A DNA stretch of 64,000 bases from Azoarcus sp. (GCA_031289095.1 JAITQD010000032.1:21959-85958); one strand, 5' to 3'; numbered from the stretch's first letter, positions 40,436 through 52,925 are shown. Notes: generated from the sequence alone by a model not told the origin. Numbers and translations are program-made.

Positions 40436-41218
40436 TCAGGGTGCGGTGTCGTAATCGACAATGAGCGGCGCATGATCCGAAAACCGTTGTTCCTTATAGA
40501 CGCTGGCCCGCCGCGCCCGCGCCGCGAAACCGGGGGTGGCGACCTGATAGTCAATGCGCCAGCCGACGTTTTTCGTCCACGCCTGACCGCGATTCGACCA
40601 CCAAGTGTAGCTTTCGCCGCTCGCCTCGGGGTAAAGACGGCGGTAGACGTCGACCCAGCCCAGTTCGTCGAACACGCGCGTGAGCCAGGCGCGCTCCTTG
40701 GGCAGGAAGCCGGAATTCTTTTGGTTGCTTTTCCAGTTTTTGAGGTCGATTTCGCGGTGGGCGATGTTCCAGTCGCCGCAGATCACGAATTCGCGTCCGT
40801 CTGCGGCGAGTTGCCGCAATTTTGGCAGGAAGCGTTCCATGAAATCGAATTTGGCCGCCTGCCGTTCCGGCGAACTGGAACCCGAGGGCAGGTAGAGCGA
40901 TATTACCGAGAACGCAGAGAAGTCCAGTTGCAGATAACGGCCCTCGATGTCGATGCCGGGTATACCCAAGCCTTCGATGATGCGTACGGGGCGATGACGG
41001 CTGTATATCCCGACGCCGCTGTAACCCTTCTTTTCGGCGTGGTGAAACCAGCCCGTCAAGCCGGCGGGGTTGCGCATGGCGCCGGTGAGATCGCCGGCCT
41101 GCGCCTTGAGTTCCTGCACGCAGATGAGATCGGCATCGATGCTGGCGAGCCAATCGAAAAATCCCTTGCCGCTCGCCGAGCGGATGCCATTCAGATTGGC
41201 GCTGACGATTCGCGTCAT
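40436..41218 (-). CDS. xthA: Exodeoxyribonuclease III
   Basis: MTRIVSANLNGIRSASGKGFFDWLASIDADLICVQELKAQ; ICGDWNIAHREIDLKNWKSNQKNSGFLPKER; DHAPLIVDY. Confidence 0.93.
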   Translation of the reverse strand: MTRIVSANLNGIRSASGKGFFDWLASIDADLICVQELKAQAGDLTGAMRNPAGLTGWFHHAEKKGYSGVGIYSRHRPVRIIEGLGIPGIDIEGRYLQLDFSAFSVISLYLPSGSSSPERQAAKFDFMERFLPKLRQLAADGREFVICGDWNIAHREIDLKNWKSNQKNSGFLPKERAWLTRVFDELGWVDVYRRLYPEASGESYTWWSNRGQAWTKNVGWRIDYQVATPGFAARARRASVYKEQRFSDHAPLIVDYDTAP

Positions 41219-41336
41219 GTCGATCCATTTCCTTTTTGGATACTTTCCGGAACAAAGCGCATAGGTTGATTCCCCGGATTCGCGGCGGGAAGAACTTGAT
41301 GGTAATGTAGCTCGCCGGATAAACATTTGGATTGAA

Positions 41337-41981
41337 ATGTCTCTCAGCCGTGACTTCATCGTGTTCGCCTGCCGGAGAGGCGTGCTACGCTTTGGCTCCT
41401 TCGTGACCAAGGCAGGGCGGACATCGCCTTATTTCTTCAATGCTGGCCTGTTCGACGATGGTGCTTCCTTCGATGCCCTGTGCGGCTTCTATGCCAAGGC
41501 GATTCTTGGCTCCGGGGTGGCTTTCGATATGCTTTTCGGCCCGGCCTACAAGGGCATCCCTCTGGCCGCCGGCACGGCGATGCGCCTGGCCGGGGAGGAA
41601 ATGAACGTGCCGTTCGCCTTCAACCGCAAGGAAGCCAAGGATCACGGCGAAGGCGGCGCCCTGATCGGCGCGCCGCTCGCAGGCCGCGTGCTGATTCTCG
41701 ATGACGTGATTTCGGCGGGAACCTCAGTGCGCGAATCGGTGGCCACCATCCGCGCTCACGGGGCCGCGCCAGCGGGCGTGGCAATTGCGCTTGACCGCAT
41801 GGAACGCGGCCAGGGAAGCATTTCGGCGGTGCGGGAAGTTGAAGATACTTACGGCATTCCGGTGGTGGCGGTGGCGACGCTCGACGATCTTGTCGCCTAC
41901 CTGGCCAGCAACGCGGAATTGGGATCCAATCTCGCGGCAGTTCAGGCATATCGGGATGTTTATGGAACGCATGCGGCCTAG
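41337..41981 (+). CDS. pyrE: Orotate phosphoribosyltransferase
   Basis: [42 protein letters not shown]. Confidence 0.96.
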   Translation: MSLSRDFIVFACRRGVLRFGSFVTKAGRTSPYFFNAGLFDDGASFDALCGFYAKAILGSGVAFDMLFGPAYKGIPLAAGTAMRLAGEEMNVPFAFNRKEAKDHGEGGALIGAPLAGRVLILDDVISAGTSVRESVATIRAHGAAPAGVAIALDRMERGQGSISAVREVEDTYGIPVVAVATLDDLVAYLASNAELGSNLAAVQAYRDVYGTHAA

Positions 41982-42594
41982 TATTTTTCTCTTTCTGCTC
42001 GCTGTTCTGGCCTTGCCCGCGAACGCGGGCCAGCCGGGCGTGGCGCGGGTGTTCAGTTGTGAAATCAATGGCCGCCCGGTGTTCGGCGATACCTTGCCGA
42101 AAGAATGTTATGGCCACGCCTGGGTCGAGAAAGTCAACGGCGTGACGATCTACCGGGAAGTGGCGCAGCCGACTGCCGCCGAGAGCGCCAGTCGCCGGGA
42201 AAGGGCGCGCCAACAGGAAATGACTACCCGGGAAGCCGCCAGGCAGCGGCGTCAGGACGACGCTTTGCGCGAAAGATATCTTTCGCTCGCCGATCTTGAC
42301 GCGCGCCGCGACTACGAGGTGGCGCAGTTCGATGAAGCCATTGCCGAATTGCGCGCCACTGAGCGCGATCTGACCATGCGCCGCAAAAGCCTCGACAGCG
42401 AGGTGGAGGCCCTGAAGGGCAAGCCGTTGCCTGAGGGGCTTGCCAGCGCCATTGCTTACGCAGACGAAGAACTGTCGCGGGCGCGGGCGGCAATCGAGAA
42501 GAAGGTGAAGGAACGCGACGATCTGCGCCAGCGTTTCGATGCCGACCGCAGCCGTTACATTGATTTGACGTCCACGCCCAGGGCTGCGAACTGA
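41962..42594 (+). CDS. DUF4124-like secreted protein with coiled-coil region
   Basis: Signal peptide; [38 protein letters not shown]; start site uncertain. Confidence 0.7.
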   Translation: MERMRPSIFLFLLAVLALPANAGQPGVARVFSCEINGRPVFGDTLPKECYGHAWVEKVNGVTIYREVAQPTAAESASRRERARQQEMTTREAARQRRQDDALRERYLSLADLDARRDYEVAQFDEAIAELRATERDLTMRRKSLDSEVEALKGKPLPEGLASAIAYADEELSRARAAIEKKVKERDDLRQRFDADRSRYIDLTSTPRAAN

Positions 42595-42622
42595 ACGCCG
42601 CGCCCTGGCCAATGACGAAACG

Positions 42623-43396
42623 ATGAACGAACGCTCTCCCGATGCCGTGCTCGATGCGGTCGCCGCCGCGCTTGCCCGTGCAGAACGACCGCTTTTCATC
42701 ACCGGCGCCGGTATTTCAGCCGACTCCGGCTTGCCGACCTATCGCGGCATCGGCGGCCTTTACAATGGCCGCGCAACCGAAGAAGGTTTCCCGATCGAAG
42801 AGGCGCTTTCCGGACACATGCTGGCGCGGCGGCCCGAAATCACCTGGCGCTACATTGCCCAGATCGAGAACAATTGCCGCAACGCCGAACCCAGCGCCGC
42901 GCACCGGCTGATTGCCGCGCTCGAAGACGAAAAGCCTGGCGCCTGGGTGCTCACACAGAACATCGACAGCCTGCACCGCAAGGCCGGCTCGAAGAACCTG
43001 ATCGAAATCCACGGCACAGTGCATCGGCTGCTCTGTACTGCCTGCGACTACCGGCGCGACCTCGCCGATTACGCCGGTCTCGCGCTGCCGCCGGCCTGTC
43101 CACAGTGCGGTCGTCCATTGCGCCCCGATGTGGTGCTGTTCGGCGAAATGCTGCCGCAGGCGGCGCTGGCGCAACTGGCGCGGGTCATGGACGCTGGCCC
43201 CGATCTGGTGTTCTCGATCGGCACCACCAGCGTGTTTCCCTATATCGCTCATCCCGTGTGGTGGGCGCGGCAGAACGGCGTGGCTGCGGTGGAGATCAAC
43301 CCCGGCGAAACCGAAGTAAGCGCACTGGTCGCGCATCGCCTGAAGATGGGCGCGGCGCAGGCGCTGATGGCGCTATGCTCGCGTCCGCATTCCTGA
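42623..43396 (+). CDS. cobB: NAD-dependent protein deacylase (sirtuin)
   Basis: FITGAGISADSGLPTYRG; LTQNIDSLHRKAGSKNLIEIHGTV; C-x2-C...C-x2-C zinc site. Confidence 0.94.
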   Translation: MNERSPDAVLDAVAAALARAERPLFITGAGISADSGLPTYRGIGGLYNGRATEEGFPIEEALSGHMLARRPEITWRYIAQIENNCRNAEPSAAHRLIAALEDEKPGAWVLTQNIDSLHRKAGSKNLIEIHGTVHRLLCTACDYRRDLADYAGLALPPACPQCGRPLRPDVVLFGEMLPQAALAQLARVMDAGPDLVFSIGTTSVFPYIAHPVWWARQNGVAAVEINPGETEVSALVAHRLKMGAAQALMALCSRPHS

Positions 43397-43445
43397 GCCG
43401 GTGCTTACCAAGCGTGGTCCGTGACCAGGGTTTACCAATCCCGCA

Positions 43446-44519
43446 ATGAAAAATTTTCGCCTGTCTTTTTTTGTCACAATCATCTGTCTGGCGCTCGCCG
43501 GCTTTTGGGGCGCGCGCAATGGTATGGGCGCGCTGCCGGCCATGCTTCTCGCCGCGCTGCTCGGCGTGCTGGAAGTCAGTCTCTCGTTCGACAACGCAGT
43601 CGTCAACGCTTCCGTTCTCAAGGAAATGGACGAGAAATGGCAGCGGATATTTCTGACTGTCGGCATACTCATTGCAGTCGTCGGCATGCGCCTGCTTTTC
43701 CCTCTGGCGATTGTCTCGATAGCGACGGGGCAGGGCATCGTTGCTGTCGCTCACATGGCGCTGGAGCGGCCTGACGAATATTCGCGCCACCTGGGTGCCA
43801 GCCATGCCGGCATTTCCGCTTTTGGCGGCATGTTTCTGCTGCTGGTCTTTTTTTCTTTTCTTTTCGATGCACGCAGAGAATTACACTGGCTGGGGAAAAT
43901 CGAGAAAAAACTTTCTCAATTGGGCAAACTGGATTCTATAGGCGTCATGGTGGCGTTGCTCGCGCTTTTCGCCATTTATTTATGGATGCCGCTCGATACT
44001 GGTACGAAACTCACGGTATTGAGCGCCGGGATTGGCGGCGTGATTCTTTTCATTGCCGTGAGCAGCGTCGACAGCCTGTTCGAGCACAAAGAAGAAGGCG
44101 AAGCGGCAGTACGAACCGCCAGGCGGAGCGGCGTTGTCGGCTTTCTTTACCTTGAAATGCTGGACGCATCCTTTTCCTTCGACGGCGTGCTCGGCGCGTT
44201 TGCCGTAACCCGCGACGTGGCGCTTATCATGCTTGGGCTGGCGGTCGGCGCGATGTTCGTGCGCTCGCTTACCGTGCTGCTGGTGCGCCGGGGAACGCTG
44301 GACGAATACGTGTTCCTCGAACACGGCGCGCATTACGCCATCGGTTCGCTGTCCGCGCTCATGCTGGCGGGGATCGCCATCCACATCCCGGAAGCCATCA
44401 CCGGCCTGATCGGCGTAGTGTTTATCGCGCTGGCATTGCTTTCTTCCATTCGCTACAAGCACCGGAAAGGGGGCGTGCGTTTAGACGGCAGCAAAGCAAA
44501 AGGAGGTGCGTTTCCGTAA
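43446..44519 (+). CDS. DUF475 (TerC-like) integral membrane protein
   Basis: VLEVSLSFDNAVVNASVLKEMD; FLYLEMLDASFSFDGVLGAFAVT. Confidence 0.9.
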   Translation: MKNFRLSFFVTIICLALAGFWGARNGMGALPAMLLAALLGVLEVSLSFDNAVVNASVLKEMDEKWQRIFLTVGILIAVVGMRLLFPLAIVSIATGQGIVAVAHMALERPDEYSRHLGASHAGISAFGGMFLLLVFFSFLFDARRELHWLGKIEKKLSQLGKLDSIGVMVALLALFAIYLWMPLDTGTKLTVLSAGIGGVILFIAVSSVDSLFEHKEEGEAAVRTARRSGVVGFLYLEMLDASFSFDGVLGAFAVTRDVALIMLGLAVGAMFVRSLTVLLVRRGTLDEYVFLEHGAHYAIGSLSALMLAGIAIHIPEAITGLIGVVFIALALLSSIRYKHRKGGVRLDGSKAKGGAFP

Positions 44520-44529
44520 CCTCCTTTAA

Positions 44530-44643
44530 CTGCCGCATGAGTTGGAGGCGATGATCGACAGGGGGGCGACGTTTCGTGTCATCGGCACTCGCAAGGACAT
44601 CTCTGGGCGGCCTATACTCCGGTGCATACTGGAGAAAAAATAA
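44530..44643 (+). pseudogene. C-terminal remnant of a putative ADP-ribosyltransferase-type toxin
   Basis: Open frame without a start: LPHELEAMIDRGATFRVIGTRKDISGRPILRCILEKK*; E-x-E plus RG[AT]xFRV resembles ART motif III. Confidence 0.4.
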
Positions 44644-44921
44644 TGGTCACACTCCTCAAAACCCTGCCGCCGCTTTCGTACGAAGTCCCGCAAAAGCTCC
44701 TTGACGCCATTGCAGACGGCATAATCGTGGTGTCTGACGACATCCTCCCAGACATCAACGACCCGGAGATTCTCGGGCGCGTCCCGGCAAGCGTTGATAA
44801 TCTGGAGTTCTCAAAGAAGCACGTCGAGAAAGGGCGCTATATCTGCTCGGAGACATCGCTGGGCGTGAGTCGATTTGCAGAGCATTGTTGGTGGACTGAA
44901 CTCGAACCTGAAGACGACTGA
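44643..44921 (+). CDS. Small hypothetical protein (putative immunity protein)
   Basis: 93-aa ORF whose ATG overlaps the TAA of the upstream remnant (TAATG); acidic; no family recognised. Confidence 0.5.
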   Translation: MVTLLKTLPPLSYEVPQKLLDAIADGIIVVSDDILPDINDPEILGRVPASVDNLEFSKKHVEKGRYICSETSLGVSRFAEHCWWTELEPEDD

Positions 44922-44971
44922 AAACTTCCCTCCTAGGGCTGTTGCCATGGTGTTTTCCTGCGCGAAAATGT

Positions 44972-45000
44972 TTGACTTTTTGTTAGCTTCTTGCTAACAT
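44972..45000 (+). promoter_or_regulatory. Toxin-antitoxin promoter with overlapping palindromic operator
   Basis: -35 TTGACT (44972-44977), 17-bp spacer, -10 TAACAT (44995-45000); palindrome tgttagc-ttctt-gctaaca (44981-44999). Confidence 0.65.
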
Positions 45001-45006
45001 AAGTCC

Positions 45007-45261
45007 ATGTACCAGATTGAATACACGCACGAAGCCTTAAAAGTCCTGCGCGCCCTGCCGCGCAACGTTTCCGATGGCCTGCGCGGGAAAATCAGGCAAC
45101 TGGCCGACAATCCGTTCGCCGCCGCCAACGTCAAAAAACTCGTCGGTCGGGAAGGCTACCGGCTGCGCGTCGGGGATTGGCGGGTTGTCTACCAACTTGA
45201 CTGTCAGCGGCTTGTCGTGCAGGTGCTGACCATTTCACCCCGAGGAGGTGCTTACAAATGA
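45007..45261 (+). CDS. RelE/ParE-superfamily toxin
   Basis: YQIEYTHEALKVLRALPRNVSDGLRGKIRQLADNPFAAANVKKLVGREGYRLRVGDWRVVYQL. Confidence 0.92.
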   Translation: MYQIEYTHEALKVLRALPRNVSDGLRGKIRQLADNPFAAANVKKLVGREGYRLRVGDWRVVYQLDCQRLVVQVLTISPRGGAYK

Positions 45262-45626
45262 CACAAATTCAATTCATCGAACGTGACGGAAAACGCCAGT
45301 TCGCCGTTATCCCCATCGAGCTGTTCAACCGCATGGCCGACTACGCCGAAGACGCCGAAGACGCGGCCCTGTTCGATGCCGCCATGGCCGCGGATGACGG
45401 CTTCCGCATCCCCGCCGCCGTCGTTGATGCCATCCTGGAAGGCGCGCACCCCGTCAAGGCTTGGCGAGAACAGCGCACGCTCACGCAAGAAGCGCTTGCC
45501 GCGCAGGCGGGCATCAGCAAAGCGTATCTGTGCCAAATCGAAACCGGCAAGCGTCAGGGCGCAGTCAAAACCCTGCGCGCCCTGTCCCGTGCGCTCGATG
45601 TCCCGCTTGATGCGTTGCAGGAATAG
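45258..45626 (+). CDS. XRE-family HTH antitoxin
   Basis: Overlaps the toxin stop; AWREQRTLTQEALAAQAGISKAYLCQIETGKRQGAVKTLRALSRALDVPLDAL. Confidence 0.92.
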   Translation: MTQIQFIERDGKRQFAVIPIELFNRMADYAEDAEDAALFDAAMAADDGFRIPAAVVDAILEGAHPVKAWREQRTLTQEALAAQAGISKAYLCQIETGKRQGAVKTLRALSRALDVPLDALQE

Positions 45627-45628
45627 GG

Positions 45629-45792
45629 TTACGCCTTCGCCCGCTCCCAGCGCCGCCGGTATTCTTCCTCTTCGTCCATGGCCTCATGGAAGTCGGCCAA
45701 GGCGTGATCTCCAGATACAGCCCGCCGCTGTCGCTGATTTTTTGTTTTTTGTCACTGGCTTTCGCGGCGCGGATGGCGGTGTCTGTCAGCAT
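45629..45792 (-). pseudogene. N-terminal fragment of a P4-type (DUF4102) tyrosine integrase, disrupted
   Basis: MLTDTAIRAAKASDKKQKISDSGGLYLEIT is the characteristic start; similarity is then lost; lies about 145 bp from the tRNA 3' end. Confidence 0.75.
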
Positions 45793-45867
45793 GTGAGGAT
45801 CTCCGGATTGCGGGTAGCTCGTGCCGAAGGATGTCCATGGACAATCGCGGAGGATTACGGACAAGAA

Positions 45868-45912
45868 AAAGGCCGGAAGCCCTGATTTTCTTGGGCTTCA
45901 CGGCCTTCTACG
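45868..45912 (-). terminator. Candidate terminator downstream of the tRNA
   Basis: Minus strand AAGGCCGTGAAGCCC-AAGAAAATCA-GGGCTTCCGGCCTT followed by TTTCTTGTCC. Confidence 0.6.
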
Positions 45913-45935
45913 GATGACTACGGATGCTATTGTTA

Positions 45936-46009
<74 letters not shown>

Positions 46010-46026
46010 GGAAGCGTGGTTGCGTC

Positions 46027-48015
<1,989 letters not shown>

Positions 48016-48052
48016 GGCACTCCTCGGGCGGCAGATGAAACAGTAAATTATA

Positions 48053-49879
48053 CTACAGATCGGAGGGTTTTGTAAGCGTAGCGAGCGTGCTTCTTTTCCT
48101 GCGCAGATCCTCTTTTTCCGCCTGTAATTCCCGTACGCGCGCTCCCAGGCGAAGCTGGGCGTCGCTTGAAAGCGGTGTTCCCAACTCGGCCCTGGTTTTG
48201 TCAAATTCCTGGGTAACGGCGTCGATTTGTAATGCCAGTAGTGTGTCCTCGAACAGCGCTTCGATTACGGCGGGGTCGAATTCGTTGTCGATGAGTTCGA
48301 CGCCGACCCGGGCCAGCGTGTCACCGTGAGGGGCGTCGCGGAAGCGTTCGATCAGGGCGCCGAGACCGCCGGGCTGCTCGCCGAGGTCGATCAGGTCGAT
48401 GATGGCGATCAGGGCGCGTCCTTCTGCGCTGTCGTCCGGGATCAGGCCGATCGGCAGCCGTGCGGCGAGGGCCGGGTGCTGGAGGACGAGGCGCAGCAGG
48501 GTTGAGACCGTGGACGGCGGCGGACGGCGGGCGGGCGGGCGGCGCTGGTCTGGGCGGGCGGCGTTTCCCGGCGGTGTCGTGGCGCGCGGGCGGGCATCGG
48601 CGGGCGCGATGCCAAAGGCGTGTTCGACTTCGCCCTGGGTGAGGTGGCTCATGCCGGCGATGGACTTGACCAGTTGCAGGCGCAGAATCGCCGCCGCTGC
48701 CGGGATGCGGGTGATGAGCGGTTTTGCGTCGTGCACCAGGCGTGCGCGGCCTTCTGCGCTCGCGGTGTCGCAATCCTGCGCGATGCTGTCGAGCAGGAAG
48801 CGCGCCAGCGGGGTGGCGTGTGCTGCGGCTTCGCGCAGGGCGTCGATACCTTTTTCCCGGATGAAGGTGTCGGGATCGTGCTCGGGCGGCAGAAACAGGA
48901 AAGACAGGGTAACGTCGTCGCGCAAGGCTTCGAGGGCGTTTTCGAGCGCCCGCCAGGCGGCGTGGCGTCCGGCCGCGTCACCGTCGAAGCAGAACACGAT
49001 GCGGTCGGTCTGGCGCAGGAGCGCCTGGACGTGGTGCGGCGTGGTCGCGGTGCCGAGGGTCGCCACCGCGTTTTCCAGCCCGAACTGGGCGAGGGCGACG
49101 ACGTCCATGTAGCCTTCGACCACGAGGACGAAGCCGGCTTCGCGGATCGCTTTCTGGGCGAGGAACAGGCCGTAGAGTTCGCGCCCTTTTTCAAAGAGCG
49201 GTGTTTCGGGTGAATTCAGGTACTTGGGTTCGCCACTGTCGAGGATACGTCCGCCGAAAGCGATGATGCGCCCACGCCGGTCGTGAATCGGGAACATGAT
49301 GCGGTGGCGGAAGCGGTCGTAGCGTCGTCCTTGGTCGTTGTCGATGACCATGCCGGCGGTGGTGAGCAGTTTGTCCTGATAGTTCGGGAAGACCCGTTGC
49401 AGGGCTTGCCCGTCCGGTGCGAAGCCGATGCCGAAGCGTGCGGCGATATCGGCGGAAAGGCCGCGCCGCTGGAGGTAGGCGGTTGCTTCTGGCGAGTGTT
49501 CCAGCGCCTCGCGGTAGAACTTCGCCGCCGTGGTCATGATGGCGATGAGGCGCTCGTGGCTGTCGTCCTGCCGCCGGGTGTCGCGTCCGTCGTCGGGAAC
49601 CTGCATGCCGGCGTTGTGTGCCAGCTCGCGCACCGCCTCGACGAACGACAGGCCGTTGTGGGCGATGAGAAAACCGATGGCGGTGCCGTGCGCGCCACAG
49701 CCAAAGCAATGGTAGAACTGTTTGGAGGGGCTGACGGAAAAGGATGCCGATTTTTCGCCGTGGAAAGGGCATCGCGCAAAGTAGTTCGCGCCGCTTTTCT
49801 TGAGCGTCAGGTAGCGTTCGATGACATCCACGATGTCGATGCGGGCGAGCAAGTCCTGGATGAAGGATTGAGGAATCAT
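48053..49879 (-). CDS. dnaG: DNA primase
   Basis: [65 protein letters not shown]. Confidence 0.96.
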   Translation of the reverse strand: MIPQSFIQDLLARIDIVDVIERYLTLKKSGANYFARCPFHGEKSASFSVSPSKQFYHCFGCGAHGTAIGFLIAHNGLSFVEAVRELAHNAGMQVPDDGRDTRRQDDSHERLIAIMTTAAKFYREALEHSPEATAYLQRRGLSADIAARFGIGFAPDGQALQRVFPNYQDKLLTTAGMVIDNDQGRRYDRFRHRIMFPIHDRRGRIIAFGGRILDSGEPKYLNSPETPLFEKGRELYGLFLAQKAIREAGFVLVVEGYMDVVALAQFGLENAVATLGTATTPHHVQALLRQTDRIVFCFDGDAAGRHAAWRALENALEALRDDVTLSFLFLPPEHDPDTFIREKGIDALREAAAHATPLARFLLDSIAQDCDTASAEGRARLVHDAKPLITRIPAAAAILRLQLVKSIAGMSHLTQGEVEHAFGIAPADARPRATTPPGNAARPDQRRPPARRPPPSTVSTLLRLVLQHPALAARLPIGLIPDDSAEGRALIAIIDLIDLGEQPGGLGALIERFRDAPHGDTLARVGVELIDNEFDPAVIEALFEDTLLALQIDAVTQEFDKTRAELGTPLSSDAQLRLGARVRELQAEKEDLRRKRSTLATLTKPSDL

Positions 49880-49993
49880 TGGTCGCGCAAAACATCGCGC
49901 CGTGTAAGCACCCATTGGATACTTACACGGCGTCGTCCGCTCACGGGCGGCGGCGGTTGCCGCCGCCAGAATCGTTGGCTGGGAGTGCTTGCT

Positions 49994-50206
49994 TCAGAAC
50001 AGCTTGGGCGGCAGCGTCTGGCTGCGCAGGCGCTTGTGATTGCGCTTGACCGCAGCGGCGAGCTTGCGCTTGCGCTCGGCGGTGGGCTTTTCATAGAACT
50101 CGCGCGCGCGCAGTTCAGTGAGTACGCCGGTCTTTTCGATCGTGCGTTTGAAGCGACGGATGGCGACCTCGAACGGTTCGTTTTCCTTGACGCGGATACC
50201 CGGCAT
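49994..50206 (-). CDS. rpsU: 30S ribosomal protein S21
   Basis: [55 protein letters not shown]. Confidence 0.97.
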   Translation of the reverse strand: MPGIRVKENEPFEVAIRRFKRTIEKTGVLTELRAREFYEKPTAERKRKLAAAVKRNHKRLRSQTLPPKLF

Positions 50207-50373
50207 TGCCTGCTTCCTCAAGTTTCTGGACGGTGAAAGACGCGAAATATAAGCGAAGTACGGACGGCAGGCAAGGTTTCCGTGTGAATTTTTTGGGTTC
50301 CATGCCGCAGATGGGTAGAATTTCGCCCTTTGCACCTTCCCCCCGGGGCGGGACGTCGAGCCGGAGCCAGTCG

Positions 50374-51420
50374 ATGAAAGTGTTGGGGATCGAATCGTCG
50401 TGCGATGAAACCGGCGTCGCCATTTACGACAACCGGGACGGGCTGCTCGCGCAGGCATTGCATACGCAGGTCGATCTTCACGCTGTCTATGGCGGCGTCG
50501 TCCCCGAACTGGCTTCGCGCGATCACATCCGCCTGTTGCCAGCCCTGATTCGACAGACCCTGGACGAAGCCGGTCTGGCCGTCGCCGATCTCGACGCAAT
50601 TGCCTATACCGCCGGGCCGGGTCTCGCGGGGGCGCTGCTGGTGGGAGCGAGCGTGGCCGAGGCCATGGCCATGGCGGCGGGCATTCCGGCCTTGCCCGTG
50701 CATCATCTCGAAGGACATTTGCTTTCGCCGCTGCTCTCTGATGATCCACCGGCTTTTCCGTTCGTCGCGCTCCTGGTGTCGGGTGGGCACACCCAGTTGA
50801 TGCGGGTGAGCGATGTGGGCGATTACGAATTGCTCGGCGAGACGCTCGACGACGCTGCTGGAGAGGCTTTCGACAAGACGGCCAAGATACTCGGCCTCGG
50901 ATATCCAGGCGGGCCGCAGTTGGCGGCGCTCGCCGCGCGTGGGCGGGGTGGGCGGTTTCGGCTGCCCCGTCCGCTCCTGCATTCCGGCGATCTCGACTTC
51001 AGCTTCAGCGGTCTGAAAACGGCGGTGCTCAACGTTGTTTCGTCGCCGGACTGGCAGCCGGACTGGTGCGCCGATCTGGCGACCGACTTTCAGCAAGCCG
51101 TGGTCGATGTGTTGACGGCGAAAGCGGCGGCGGCGCTCAAACGAACCGGACTGCGCGCCCTGGTGGTGGCGGGAGGCGTTGGCGCCAACCTGGCCTTGCG
51201 CGCCACGCTCGACACCGCTGCTGGCCGTCTTGGCGCCCGCACGTACTACCCGGCGCCGGCGCTGTGTACCGACAATGGCGTGATGATCGCGTTCGCCGCC
51301 GCGCAGCGTCTGGCGCGGGGAGAAGCGCCGCGCGGAGATGCCGTTATCCAGGTGCGCCCGCGCTGGGCACTGGCCGGGTTGGCCCGTCCGGGTGCGTCCA
51401 AACCCGGGGCGGACACGTAG
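50374..51420 (+). CDS. tsaD: tRNA N6-adenosine threonylcarbamoyltransferase TsaD
   Basis: [32 protein letters not shown]. Confidence 0.96.
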   Translation: MKVLGIESSCDETGVAIYDNRDGLLAQALHTQVDLHAVYGGVVPELASRDHIRLLPALIRQTLDEAGLAVADLDAIAYTAGPGLAGALLVGASVAEAMAMAAGIPALPVHHLEGHLLSPLLSDDPPAFPFVALLVSGGHTQLMRVSDVGDYELLGETLDDAAGEAFDKTAKILGLGYPGGPQLAALAARGRGGRFRLPRPLLHSGDLDFSFSGLKTAVLNVVSSPDWQPDWCADLATDFQQAVVDVLTAKAAAALKRTGLRALVVAGGVGANLALRATLDTAAGRLGARTYYPAPALCTDNGVMIAFAAAQRLARGEAPRGDAVIQVRPRWALAGLARPGASKPGADT

Positions 51421-51428
51421 GTTTGCCT

Positions 51429-52034
51429 CTACCGCTGTTTGCCACGACCGATCTTTTCTTCCGTGCCGGACAGGAGCCGTCCGATGTTGGCGGCGTGACG
51501 CCAGATCAGTATTGCGCTGAGCGCCAGCACGATGGCCGGGAAGACCATACTGCGCGTTACCAGGCCGGTGACGATGGGCGCGACCGCCGCCGTAGTGAGC
51601 GCAGCCACCGACGAATAGCGGCTCGCCAGCACAACCAGCAGCCAGATGCCGAGGCAGGTCAGCGCGATGGCGGGGCCGATGCCGGCCAGCACGCCAAGGG
51701 CGGTGGCGACGCCCTTGCCGCCCCTGAAGCGCAGAAAGACGCTGAAGACGTGGCCGACGAAAGCGACCAGCCCCGCCAGCGCGGCGATCACGGCGTCGAA
51801 GCCGAGCGCGCTCGCGGCCCATACCGCCAGCCAGCCCTTGAAACAATCGCCCGCCAGCGTCAGTGCAGCGGCGGCTTTGCTGCCGCTGCGCAAGACATTG
51901 GTCGCGCCGGGGTTTCCGGAGCCGTAACTGCGCGGATCCTTGAGGCCGAACAGGCGGCTCGATACGACGGCGAAGGGAACAGAACCAACGAGATAGGCGC
52001 CGATGAGCAGCGGTATGAGAGATGGGATGTCCAT
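51429..52034 (-). CDS. plsY: Glycerol-3-phosphate acyltransferase PlsY
   Basis: AYLVGSVPFAVVSSRLFGLKDPRSYGSGNPGATNVLRSG; RFRGGKGVATALG. Confidence 0.95.
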   Translation of the reverse strand: MDIPSLIPLLIGAYLVGSVPFAVVSSRLFGLKDPRSYGSGNPGATNVLRSGSKAAAALTLAGDCFKGWLAVWAASALGFDAVIAALAGLVAFVGHVFSVFLRFRGGKGVATALGVLAGIGPAIALTCLGIWLLVVLASRYSSVAALTTAAVAPIVTGLVTRSMVFPAIVLALSAILIWRHAANIGRLLSGTEEKIGRGKQR

Positions 52035-52104
52035 CGTTTCTCCGTGAGTTGTGCGCGCCCGGTCACGGGCGGCTAGAATTGCAGCGATTTTATTGGGAAC
52101 CGCG

Positions 52105-52503
52105 ATGAATTTCATCTTTATCGAAGCGCTGCGTGTCGATGCCCGGGTGGGAATTCATTCCCGCGAGCGCATCGCGCCCCAGATCGTTGAATTCGACCTG
52201 AACTTCGGCTTGCCGGAAGCCGCTGCTGCCCGTGACAATATCGCTGACACCATCGACTATGCCGAGGTGATCGAATATATCCGGCGCGAACTCGCGGAGC
52301 GTCATTTCAATCTGATCGAGACCCTGGGCGAATTCGTCGCCGACCTGCTATGCAGGGAGTTTGCCGCGCCCTGGGTCAGGGTTCGAGTAGCGAAGCTAGG
52401 GGTGATGAAGGGCGTGCGGCGGGCCGGCGTGTATATCCAGCGCGGAACGGTAGAAAACGTTTCCGCCGGAATGGATGGCGATCTGGCCGGGATGGGGGAA
52501 TGA
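52105..52503 (+). CDS. folB: Dihydroneopterin aldolase
   Basis: MNFIFIEALRVDARVGIHSRERIAPQIVEFDL... DTIDYAEVIEYIRREL... FNLIETLGEFVADLL. Confidence 0.9.
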   Translation: MNFIFIEALRVDARVGIHSRERIAPQIVEFDLNFGLPEAAAARDNIADTIDYAEVIEYIRRELAERHFNLIETLGEFVADLLCREFAAPWVRVRVAKLGVMKGVRRAGVYIQRGTVENVSAGMDGDLAGMGE

Positions 52504-52552
52504 TAATGCGCCAAAATGCGGAATACGTTGGGACTCGTCAGGCTGCATAAAA

Positions 52553-52580
52553 CGAAAAAGCCCGGAATCGGGCTTTTTCG
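52553..52580. terminator. Bidirectional terminator between folB and the H-NS-like gene
   Basis: cgaaaaagcccggaatcgggctttttcg perfect hairpin between convergent genes. Confidence 0.88.
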
Positions 52581-52598
52581 TGGTTGAGAAGCCAACCT

Positions 52599-52925
52599 TC
52601 AAGCCGCGAGCTTGTCCAGCGTGCCACCATTGGCGAGGTACTCGACAACCCAGCCTGGCTTGCGGCCATGGCCCGTCCAGCCTTGGCTGGGATTGACCGG
52701 ATTGCGATATTTGATCGCGGTACCGGAACGGGAAATTGTCGGAACTTCGCCCGTGCCGCCAGCGACGGCGATGAGTTCATTGAGGGATAAGCCTTGATCG
52801 GCAGCCAGCTTTTGTACGCGCTTGATTAGACGTTGCGTGGCGGAACCACGACGGCGGATTTCTGTTTCGACTTGGGCACGCAAAGTGCGTAGTTCAGGCA
52901 GGGCCAAGGTTTCGAGGTCGATCAT
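52599..52925 (-). CDS. H-NS family nucleoid-associated protein
   Basis: C-terminal KYRNPVNPSQGWTGHGRKPGWVVEYLANGGTLDKLAA, typical H-NS DNA-binding motif. Confidence 0.9.
   Translation of the reverse strand: MIDLETLALPELRTLRAQVETEIRRRGSATQRLIKRVQKLAADQGLSLNELIAVAGGTGEVPTISRSGTAIKYRNPVNPSQGWTGHGRKPGWVVEYLANGGTLDKLAA

Noticed and set aside
44500-44527. Hairpin aggaggt...acctcct at the DUF475 gene end as a terminator
   Set aside because: It includes the last codons and lacks a convincing T run; not listed as a feature.
50218-51846. 542-aa ORF antisense to tsaD and overlapping plsY
   Set aside because: Low-complexity Arg/Gly-rich frame opposite conserved genes.
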